Positions 1 to 6,289 of a DNA stretch of 55,331 nucleotides are shown piece after piece. The DNA is from a bacterium UBP1_UBA4783 (lineage in GTDB: Bacteria; Krumholzibacteriota; Krumholzibacteriia; Krumholzibacteriales; Krumholzibacteriaceae). Position 1 is the stretch's first letter. Each line of letters opens with the position of its first letter. The notes under the pieces were generated by a model. The model did no database searches. It saw only the letters and a list, made by a program, of their open reading frames with translations, and was not told the origin of the DNA. Made by a program: the position numbers and the translations under genes. The DNA lies in assembly GCA_002403075.1 (NCBI GenBank), contig DHHB01000040.1, positions 16,522 to 71,852 on the forward strand, given 5' to 3'.

Positions 1-296
1 CCGACGATGAGACGCGCGGCCTTCACGGATCCCGGCAGGAGCTGCGTGTCGGGCGAGAGATAGCCGCGGCGCTTTTCGAGCGCGACGACCCGCTCGATGT
101 AGGAGAGATCGTGGACGAGGGCGAGTGTTTCGTCGGAGGCCGCTTCGGCCTCCCGGATGTCGAGCCGCCCGCGGACCGCGGGAAAGCGGCGGCCGAGCTC
201 GTCGAGAAAGCGCGCGAAACGGATCCCCTGAAACGGATGGCTCGGTCCGAAGTCGTACGAAGAGAACTCGTGATGATAGTAAAAAGGTACGCGCAT
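1..296 (-). CDS. Histone deacetylase / AcuC-like family protein, N-terminal part (cut by window edge)
   Basis: Translating the minus strand from the ATG at 296 gives about 98 residues that run off the window. The start reads MRVPFYYHHEFSSYDFGPSH, followed by HPFQGIRF and, around residues 57-64, a LVHDLSYI segment. This is the usual N-terminus of AcuC-type deacetylases of the arginase/deacetylase superfamily, zinc enzymes acting on acyl-lysine or acylpolyamine. The catalytic HH, DxH and SAGFD motifs lie beyond the edge and cannot be checked. A GAGG ribosome site sits five bases before the ATG. The gene lies 69 bp downstream of the GAF-EBP gene on the same strand and may be cotranscribed with it. 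A second, complete deacetylase-family gene is at 26411-27349. Confidence 0.8.
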   Translation of the reverse strand, partial: MRVPFYYHHEFSSYDFGPSHPFQGIRFARFLDELGRRFPAVRGRLDIREAEAASDETLALVHDLSYIERVVALEKRRGYLSPDTQLLPGSVKAARLIV

Positions 297-365
297 ACGG
301 GCCTCGTGTCCGGGTGGAACGCTCCGCGGAGGGCCGCGCTCCGGCACGAAGCCCGGCTCGCGGCC

Positions 366-2036
366 CTACGGAAGCGTGATATTGTACTCGCGGATCTTAT
401 TATGGAGATGCTGCCGCGAAACATCAAGGAGTTCCGCGGCCTTGCTGACCCGCCAGCCGGTTCTCCCGAGCGTTTCGACGATGATCTGCCGCTCGAGCGT
501 CTTGAGCCTCTCCTTGAGCGAGAGTCCCGACTCGATGTTCCCGAGTGCGGAGACCCCCTCCCCGATCTGCGGAAAGTGCGGGGCCTTCAGCACCTTCGAG
601 TCGCCGCAGAGGGCGAGGCCGCGCTCGATCGTGTTCTCGAGCTCGCGCACGTTGCCGGGCCACGCGCTGAGAAGAAGGAGCTTCATCGCGTCGGACGAGA
701 TCGCGACGCCGCTTTTGCCCATCTTCGCCGCGTACTTCTTGAGAAAGTGCTCGGCGAGCGGCATGATGTCGTCGCGCCGGTCGCGCAGCGGCGGGATCGT
801 GATCGGCACCACGTTGAGGCGGTAGTAGAGATCGCTTCGGAAGAGGCCCTTCGCCACGTCATCCTTGAGATCGCGGTTCGTCGCCGCGATGACGCGGACG
901 TTGACCTTGCGGTCGGCGTTCTCCCCGACGCGCCTGATCTCGCCCTCTTGCAGGGCGCGCAGCAGCTTCACCTGGAGCTCCGCCGGCATCTCGCCGACCT
1001 CGTCGAGGAAGATCGTGCCGCCGCTCGCCGCTTCGAAGAGCCCCGCCTTGTCGCTCGTGGCGCCTGTGAAGGCCCCTTTCTTGTGCCCGAACAGCTCGCT
1101 TTCGAGCAGATTCGGGGGCATGGCGCCGCAGTTTATCGCGACGAGCTGGCCGTTTTTCCGGGGGCCGTTGAAATGGATCGCCCGGGCGATGAGCTCCTTG
1201 CCGGTGCCGGTCTCTCCCTGTATGAGCACCGTCGTCGTGAGCGGTGCCACTTTCTGAATCGTGATGAAAATCTCCTGCATCGTCTTGCTGTGGCCGATGA
1301 TGCCTGAGAACTGGTAGCGCCCCGAGAGCTCTTCGCGCAGCTGCAGGTTCTCTTGCGCGAGGTTCTCCCGCGAGACGACGAGCTTGCCGTGGAGCTTCGC
1401 GTTCTCGATCGCGATCGCGGCCTGGGAGGCGAAGGCCTCTATGACGGACATATCCTCCGGCGCGAAAACCGACGAGACGCGGTTCGAGTCGGTGTAGATG
1501 ACGCCGATGACCGAATCGCCGATCGTGAGGGGCACGCAGACCGCGCGCTGCAGGTTGAGATCGATGACGCTCTTCTGATCCTTGAAGCGCTCGTAATCGA
1601 GAATATTCGAGATGAAGAGCGGCTCCGCGCTCCGGGCGACGTCGTTCACGATGCTGCGGCTCACGGTGAACTCGTCTTCGGCGAGCGAGCGTTTTTCGCG
1701 ATCGCGCGCGATCCGGAACTCGAGCGCGCCCGATTCGGCGGAGAGCATGAGAAAACCCCGGTCGGTGTCGGCGAGATGGATCGTCGAATCGACGATCTTC
1801 TCGAGCACCTCGTCGAGATCGAGCGTGGAGCTGAGCGCCTTTGTGGCGTCGGAGAGCGTTTCGAGTTTCGAGACCTTGTGCTCCATCTGGGCGAGCGTCC
1901 GGGCGAGGTTCTCCCCGGATTTCACGGCCCCTGAACGGCCGATTTCCTCGAGATCTCCCCGCGCCTCGTCGAAGAAATCGGCCGCCCGCGCCGCCTTTCG
2001 CCCGCTCCGGTCGTTATCCGTGTCCTTGTTGTTCAT
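366..2036 (-). CDS. Sigma-54-dependent transcriptional activator, GAF-AAA+-Fis HTH (EBP1)
   Basis: Predicted cytoplasmic activator of RNA polymerase carrying sigma-54, 556 aa. A short N-terminal region with coiled-coil character leads into a GAF sensor domain (about residues 68-213). The AAA+ domain follows, with Walker A GETGTGKE at 274-281, an intact GAFTGA sigma-54 contact loop at 321-326 and a Walker B of the type IFLDEVGE. A Fis-type helix-turn-helix fills about 515-556 (SKAAELLDVSRQHLHNKIRE). I chose the ATG at 2036 because an AGGAG lies nine bases upstream. The frame stays open to 2696, but that extension is rich in Arg/Ser/Pro and resembles no domain. A sigma-54 promoter at 2655-2670 on the same strand suggests autoregulation through a leader of about 600 nt. 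The GAF ligand is unknown. Confidence 0.93.
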   Translation of the reverse strand: MNNKDTDNDRSGRKAARAADFFDEARGDLEEIGRSGAVKSGENLARTLAQMEHKVSKLETLSDATKALSSTLDLDEVLEKIVDSTIHLADTDRGFLMLSAESGALEFRIARDREKRSLAEDEFTVSRSIVNDVARSAEPLFISNILDYERFKDQKSVIDLNLQRAVCVPLTIGDSVIGVIYTDSNRVSSVFAPEDMSVIEAFASQAAIAIENAKLHGKLVVSRENLAQENLQLREELSGRYQFSGIIGHSKTMQEIFITIQKVAPLTTTVLIQGETGTGKELIARAIHFNGPRKNGQLVAINCGAMPPNLLESELFGHKKGAFTGATSDKAGLFEAASGGTIFLDEVGEMPAELQVKLLRALQEGEIRRVGENADRKVNVRVIAATNRDLKDDVAKGLFRSDLYYRLNVVPITIPPLRDRRDDIMPLAEHFLKKYAAKMGKSGVAISSDAMKLLLLSAWPGNVRELENTIERGLALCGDSKVLKAPHFPQIGEGVSALGNIESGLSLKERLKTLERQIIVETLGRTGWRVSKAAELLDVSRQHLHNKIREYNITLP

Positions 2037-2645
2037 GCGTGTGCGCTCCTGTTCTCCCTGAACGTTTCGCGTGTTTCGAAAGATGTTCGTCCGAACATGC
2101 GGCGGCGCGCCGTGTGCGCGCGCGGCGGGCCGGTTTTTCGAACGGCCCGATCGATATGACAAGCGGTTGCGTGGTTTCGCGGCGAGAAAGGATCCGCCGG
2201 GTACGCTTCTTGTACTTCGGCGCGACGGAGGTGATTCACGATGGAGACGAAACGGCCCGGTGATCCCGACGACCCGTTCCTGCGGTGAGCGAGGGGCGAA
2301 GAGCGAGGGGCCGTCATCCCGCACACGCCGGAACAGTGCAGAACCGCGGGTTTGCGACACCAGTGCGGATTCCCGGAGAGAGATCCCTCCGGGAGGAGGG
2401 ACGTGTCGAGCTTCCCAATGAGTTCTTCCGGGCACCTCAGTGCCATCTAGGCCTCCCGAACTCCAGAGTCCGGCCTGTGACCGAACCTGCAGCGCCTGAT
2501 CGGTTCGACCTGAGAAGGACCACTGAGAATCTAACTCTCTCCCGGGCACACTCTCGGGATTGACGGCCCCTGCATCGATTCTTCGACTGCTGGCAACCCC
2601 CTGCGATAGCCTTCGATTTCCTATCGCTCCCGACTGTATCCAATG
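2037..2645 (-). ncRNA. Candidate long structured leader or sigma-54-driven RNA upstream of EBP1
   Basis: About 600 bp lie between the -24/-12 promoter at 2655-2670 and the EBP1 start, with no convincing protein. All three minus frames are partly open but low-quality. Several short perfect stems are visible: 2603-2609 with 2621-2627, 2482-2487 with 2502-2507, and 2431-2435 with 2440-2444. Two 7-bp stems share bases and exclude each other: 2371-2377 with 2388-2394, and 2384-2390 with 2395-2401. This could be a regulatory 5' leader, a separate small RNA, or chance pairing in GC-rich DNA. No known RNA family is recognised. Confidence 0.35.
2083..2098. promoter_or_regulatory. 16-bp dyad ATGTTCG-N2-CGAACAT, possible operator
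   Basis: Perfect 7-bp arms separated by two bases, 47-62 bp upstream of the EBP1 start codon. The symmetry and position suit an operator or a hairpin in the EBP1 leader. The GTTC-N4-GAAC core is inverted relative to the Gram-positive LexA box (GAAC-N4-GTTC), so LexA is not supported. Confidence 0.4.
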
Positions 2646-2654
2646 ATTCCCCGG

Positions 2655-2670
2655 CGCAACCGCCGTGCCA
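2655..2670 (-). promoter_or_regulatory. Sigma-54 (-24/-12) promoter
   Basis: Read on the minus strand this is TGGCAC-GGCGG-TTGCG, an exact match to the TGGCAC-N5-TTGC core with ten bases between the GG and GC dinucleotides. It points towards EBP1, with a predicted start near 2643. About 0.1 matches to these ten fixed bases are expected by chance in both strands of the window; two are seen in intergenic DNA, both next to EBP genes. Confidence 0.8.
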
Positions 2671-2766
2671 TGCCCGATTGCGCATGCTAGAGTCATATAA
2701 TATATTGATAATAAATGCGTTAAGCATATCTAACGGCACGGATTCCCCGATCGAGAAGGCATCGAA

Positions 2767-2786
2767 GTGTAAATGATTGTTTACAC
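2767..2786. promoter_or_regulatory. Inverted repeat GTGTAAA-N6-TTTACAC, candidate enhancer site
   Basis: Perfect 7-bp arms around a 6-bp centre. Its right half, TTGTTTACAC, is repeated in the larger dyad at 2837-2874. The centre is about 107 bp upstream of the -24 element at 2665-2670, within the usual range for EBP upstream activating sequences. It lies in an AT-rich stretch (about 2690-2930) unlike the surrounding GC-rich DNA. Confidence 0.55.
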
Positions 2787-2836
2787 AACGTAACCATATG
2801 TCTTCGAACAAGCTATCATTAAAGGAATTATATAGC

Positions 2837-2874
2837 TGTAAACAAAAATTGACAAGTGTCATATTTTGTTTACA
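2837..2874. promoter_or_regulatory. 38-bp dyad with TGTAAACAAAA / TTTTGTTTACA ends, candidate enhancer site
   Basis: The two 18-base arms (2837-2854 and 2857-2874) pair at 16 of 18 positions around a 2-base centre. The outer 11 bases and inner TGACA/TGTCA are perfect; only the two A/T bases between them mismatch. It shares TTGTTTACAC with the dyad at 2767-2786. It lies about 185-190 bp upstream of the minus-strand sigma-54 promoter and about 120 bp upstream of the plus-strand small-protein start, so it could serve either direction. The binding protein is unknown. Confidence 0.6.
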
Positions 2875-2994
2875 CGCTTGACATTACGGATGCGTCTATG
2901 ATAGACTTTATAATAGTTCGGTAGGCGGCTCGCACATTTCAGGGTCACGGCAGATTTTCCAATGCGCTTTGGGCCTTTTTCCGGTCGAGGCACT

Positions 2995-3345
2995 ATGGAA
3001 AATTTTCATAAGCGGGCCGCCTTTAATATCGCCTTCCTTATCCTCCTCATGACGGCATTCGCCCTTCCCGAGACGGCGCTCGCGCGCGATCCATACGCGG
3101 GCGTGTATGACGCCGGCGTCGAGGCCGTCGTCGGGGGCGAGCCGGGGGAGGATCCGCACCTTCGGGTAACGCCGATCGAGCCGGTGAAGGACAGCGGACC
3201 GCTCGGTGCGACACCGCAGGGGGGTGCCGGGGACAGCAGGTATTTCTTCTTGGGTGCATGGGAGGAAGAGAGCGGACCTGGTTCTCGGGTGAATCGCTCG
3301 TGGCGATTGATACTCCAGATGTGGCTCTGGACTCTGCAGCGGTAA
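2995..3345 (+). CDS. Small exported protein of unknown function
   Basis: Encodes 116 aa. Residues 1-29 form a classical signal peptide: basic start, a hydrophobic core ending LLMTAFALPET, and an ALA cleavage site before RDPYAG. The mature part is about 87 aa, Gly/Pro/Glu-rich, and ends in a Trp-rich amphipathic tail (SWRLILQMWLWTLQR). No known family is recognised. The ATG at 2995 has a GAGG five bases upstream. The gene ends 19 bp before the TPR-EBP gene on the same strand, so the two are probably cotranscribed. An exported small protein beside a TPR regulator invites comparison with peptide-TPR signalling pairs (RRNPP systems), but no direct evidence links them. Confidence 0.65.
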   Translation: MENFHKRAAFNIAFLILLMTAFALPETALARDPYAGVYDAGVEAVVGGEPGEDPHLRVTPIEPVKDSGPLGATPQGGAGDSRYFFLGAWEEESGPGSRVNRSWRLILQMWLWTLQR

Positions 3346-3364
3346 TTCACTGGGAACGAGCGCG

Positions 3365-5839
3365 ATGCAGGACAGAAACGAGACGATCGAAAAGCATCTG
3401 GCTCACGCCGAGTCGTCGTACCGCCGCGGCGCGTATCGCGACGCGCGCGATTGTGCGAGACTCGCGCTCGATCTCTGCGCAGGAGCGGACGTCCCGCGGG
3501 AGCTCCAATGCCGCGCGCTCGTTCTGTCCGCGAAAGGCGCCTACTGCGCCGGAGCGTTCGAAGAGAGCCTCGCGCATCTCGACGCTGCACGCTCTCTTAT
3601 CGGGGAGCTTTCGTCGGAGCGCGGCGCCGTCCTCGCGGGCGAGGCCGCCGTCGTGCGAGCGAACGTGCTGCGCCGGCAGGGCAGATTCGCCGACGCGCTC
3701 GATACGCTCGCGGTGGTCCCCGACGACGGCGCCGACCCCGCCGCGCTCGTCGAACGGCTTCTCATCGAGGGTGCCTGCCGCTTCTATCTCAACGACCTTC
3801 CGCGCGCCGAGGACCGGCTCGAGGCGGCCCTCGGGCTCTCGATACATTACAACGACGCCCGGATGAAATCGCGCGTTCTCGTCATGCTCGGGCTCGTCGC
3901 GCAGATCAAGGGACACCATGAGGCGGCTCACGAGTATTTCGAACGGGCCGGAGAGATCTGCCGCGGGATCGCCGACTACTACGGCGAGGCGGCCGCCGCG
4001 CTCAACGCGAGCATAGCGCTCTATCGGCGGGGCTATTTCACGCGGGCGGCGGAGAGCGCGGAGCGGGCGCGGGCCATCTTCGAGAACATCGGGTGGAGTC
4101 TCGGAGCGTGCCGCGCCACGCTCTCGCTCGGCAACGTCGCGAAGTACCGTGGCGAGGACATTCGGGCGCTGCGGCGATACCGGGAGGCGCGCCGGATCGC
4201 CGGCCGGCTCGGCTTCGCGCGCGAGAGCGCGCTCGCGCTCGAGTTCACGGGGGATGTGCTGGCCTCGCGCGGCCGGCACGTGGCGGCCGAGCGATGCTAC
4301 GGCGAGGCCCTCCGACTCGCCGAGGCGACCGCTCCCGAAGGGGACGTCGTCGTCGAGATCAACCGCCGTCTCGGAGAGCTTCTCGTCTCGCTCGGGAGGG
4401 TGGACGCGGCGCTTCCGTTCTTTCGTAGGGCGCTGCGATTCTCCCAGAGACTCGGCGACAGGCTCGAGGAAGGGGCCGTGCTGCGCGGTCTCGCGAAGGC
4501 GTCTTTCCTTCTCGGCGCCCCGGAGCGGGGGAGGAACCTTTTCGTCCGCGCGATCGATACGCTTCGATCCGCCGGATGCGATTTTGAGCTCGCGCGGACG
4601 CACGCCGCCTTCGCCGAGATCCTGCTCGGCGCGGCCGACGGGCGGCCCGAGGCGCGCGGGGAAGAGGAGAGCGACGGCCCCGCTCTCGATGAGGCCTGGC
4701 GGAACGCCGTCGAGGCCGCGCACCTTTTCGGCGGCATGGATGCCGAGTCATGGAAAGTCGCCGCGGAACGGCTCGCGATGAATGCCGCCGCGGGACGTGA
4801 GCGGCGCGCCGCCGCGGCGCCGGCCGTTCCGATCGCCTCGCGCGTCATCGAGATCAGACCGTCGCCCGGCATGTATCTCTGCGACGGCTTCGTCGCGATA
4901 TCCGTTTCGATGCTCGAGACGTGGAAGCAGATACGTTTCGCGGCCGCGTTCGACCGCCCCGTACTCGTGACGGGAGAAACCGGAACCGGCAAGGAACTCG
5001 TCGCGCGGCTGATTCACGATTTGAGCGAGCGGGGAGAGCGGCCGTTCGTGGCGCTCAATTGCGCGGCGGTTCCCGATCATCTCTTCGAGAGCGAGTTCTT
5101 CGGACACCGCCGCGGCAGCTTTACGGGCGCGCTCCTCGATCGCGTCGGGCTATTCGAAAGCGCATGCGGCGGCACCCTCTTCCTCGACGAGGTTGGCGAG
5201 CTCACGCCGCTGCAGCAGGTGAAACTCCTTCGCGTTCTGCAGGAGGAGAAGATCCGGCGTCTCGGCGAGAACGTCGAGCGGCCGGTGAACGTTCGCATCA
5301 TCTCGGCGACGAATCAGGATCTCGAGGAGAAACTCTCGAATCAATCGTTTCGAAAGGACTTTTTCTACCGCATCAACGCGGAGCACATCCACGTGCCTCC
5401 CCTCAGGGATCGGCGGGAGGACATCGTCCCGCTCGCGGCGCATTTTCTCGCGTCGGGATGCTCCGGCGCGAAGCCCGTCGCAAAGGTCGAGCTCGCGGCG
5501 CTTCGTAGTCTGCAGCGCTACGCGTGGCCGGGCAACGTTCGGGAGCTCATGGCGGTGCTCGAGCGAGCCCGGCATATCGCCTCCGGCGGCGTCATCGCCG
5601 TCGATATGCTGCCCGAGCGGATCAAGGCGGCATCCTGCGCGGGAGAGCCCGCGGCGAACGAGCGACGCGAGCGTGTCGCGGACCCGGTGGAACGGCTGCG
5701 CCGCGCACTCGAGGCCTGCGGCGGCAACAAGAGCGCGGCCGCCCGCTGGCTCGGCATCTCCCGCGGAACGCTGTACAAGGAGCTTCGCCGCTGCGGCCTT
5801 CGGGATCTCGCGAACGGGCGCGCCTGCGCCTCGGGTTGA
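3365..5839 (+). CDS. Sigma-54-dependent activator with N-terminal TPR array (EBP2)
   Basis: Encodes 824 aa. Residues 1 to about 470 are Ala/Arg/Leu-rich helical repeats typical of TPRs, for example the segments starting AEKRCYGEAL-like AERCYGEALRLAEA. The sigma-54 AAA+ domain follows, with Walker A GETGTGKE at about 537-544, the contact loop GSFTGA at 584-589 (usually GAFTGA) and Walker B LFLDEVGE. The C-terminus has a Fis-type HTH (KSAAARWLGISRGTLYKELR). The TPR region probably senses a protein or peptide partner. The gene lies 19 bp after the small exported protein. Its own ribosome site is weak (GGGAACGAG), which is consistent with translation following the upstream gene. It is the only EBP here on this strand apart from the one at 17718. 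Confidence 0.92.
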   Translation: MQDRNETIEKHLAHAESSYRRGAYRDARDCARLALDLCAGADVPRELQCRALVLSAKGAYCAGAFEESLAHLDAARSLIGELSSERGAVLAGEAAVVRANVLRRQGRFADALDTLAVVPDDGADPAALVERLLIEGACRFYLNDLPRAEDRLEAALGLSIHYNDARMKSRVLVMLGLVAQIKGHHEAAHEYFERAGEICRGIADYYGEAAAALNASIALYRRGYFTRAAESAERARAIFENIGWSLGACRATLSLGNVAKYRGEDIRALRRYREARRIAGRLGFARESALALEFTGDVLASRGRHVAAERCYGEALRLAEATAPEGDVVVEINRRLGELLVSLGRVDAALPFFRRALRFSQRLGDRLEEGAVLRGLAKASFLLGAPERGRNLFVRAIDTLRSAGCDFELARTHAAFAEILLGAADGRPEARGEEESDGPALDEAWRNAVEAAHLFGGMDAESWKVAAERLAMNAAAGRERRAAAAPAVPIASRVIEIRPSPGMYLCDGFVAISVSMLETWKQIRFAAAFDRPVLVTGETGTGKELVARLIHDLSERGERPFVALNCAAVPDHLFESEFFGHRRGSFTGALLDRVGLFESACGGTLFLDEVGELTPLQQVKLLRVLQEEKIRRLGENVERPVNVRIISATNQDLEEKLSNQSFRKDFFYRINAEHIHVPPLRDRREDIVPLAAHFLASGCSGAKPVAKVELAALRSLQRYAWPGNVRELMAVLERARHIASGGVIAVDMLPERIKAASCAGEPAANERRERVADPVERLRRALEACGGNKSAAARWLGISRGTLYKELRRCGLRDLANGRACASG

Positions 5840-6035
5840 TCTCTCCTGTCTCCTTCGTGAACACATTGAACAAGTCGACGATTCGGCGCAGCCCGCGAAG
5901 CGACATCGGCTTGCGTTCGTGGGGTGGAGTCCACCCGTAAACACTGTGAACAACGGGAGAGGGAGGAGGTCCGGCGATGCGATCGGGAACCTCGGTTGGG
6001 GCGCGTCCGTCGCGCGGCACAACTCCTTTGCCAAG

Positions 6036-6056
6036 AAAGCGTTACCGTGACGCTTT
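6036..6056. terminator. Hairpin AAAGCGT-N7-ACGCTTT, weak terminator candidate
   Basis: Perfect 7-bp stem about 200 bp after the EBP2 stop, followed only by a short TTT. It could end the EBP2 transcript but lacks a full U-tract. Confidence 0.35.
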
Positions 6057-6177
6057 CGCCTCCCGAGATTGTCTCCGGCATGCGCGCGGCAGTGGCACGA
6101 ATGATGTTATAGGGAATGGGTGCGAGCAGAAAGCCAGGCCGATTCGGGTGACCCTGAACGGCGTGGCGGCACTACTG

Positions 6178-6257
6178 AAAAAGAACCATTCGGAGCTACG
6201 GTCCGCTCTTTGTCCCCCCCATCGCGCAACCGTGCCGTAGTCAGGATGGTTCTTTTT
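6178..6257. terminator. Large inverted repeat, probable bidirectional terminator for the kinase gene
   Basis: A perfect 12-bp pair, AAAAAGAACCAT at 6178-6189 and its complement at 6246-6257, encloses a second 6-bp pair (CTACGG / CCGTAG). The T-run at the end of each strand suits Rho-independent termination both ways. It lies 33 bp beyond the kinase stop codon. The large loop is unusual; a small mobile-element remnant is an alternative. Confidence 0.55.
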
Positions 6258-6289
6258 ATTGCGGGAAACGAAGAGGGCCGACGGCCGAT

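Larger units (their letters stand above)
5840..6289. other. Intergenic region of about 450 bp between convergent genes
   Basis: Holds no convincing gene. It contains a small perfect palindrome near 5925-5939 (GGGTGGA-G-TCCACCC), the hairpin at 6036-6056 and the long inverted repeat at 6178-6257. Short open frames on both strands lack ribosome sites and family resemblance. Confidence 0.5.

Noticed and set aside
111..1307. Open frame of 398 codons on the plus strand opposite the deacetylase and EBP1
   Set aside because: Antisense to genes with clear motifs; no ribosome site or similarity.
2431..2445. TGGCAC element on the minus strand resembling a second -24/-12 promoter
   Set aside because: The spacing between GG and GC is nine rather than ten bases and the bases form a hairpin instead.
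2033..2446. Open frame of 137 codons on the minus strand within the EBP1 leader
   Set aside because: It overlaps the EBP1 start in another frame, lacks a ribosome site and family match, and covers the hairpins.
2437..2862. Open frame of 141 codons on the minus strand in the AT-rich region
   Set aside because: No ribosome site, no recognisable domain, and the C-terminal half reads as Arg/Ser-rich noise. It also overlaps the dyads and the sigma-54 promoter.
2878..2914. TTGACA and TATAAT upstream of the small exported protein as a sigma-70 promoter
   Set aside because: The spacing is 25 bp, too long; no shorter combination gives good elements.
5622..6020. Open frame of 132 codons on the minus strand with protein-like stretch MSLRGLRRIVDLFNVF
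   Set aside because: Most of it lies antisense to EBP2, with no ribosome site or family match; a decayed gene fragment cannot be excluded.
6093..6108. TGGCAC on the plus strand as a third sigma-54 promoter
   Set aside because: The -12 part lacks the TTGC core and there is no gene downstream on that strand.
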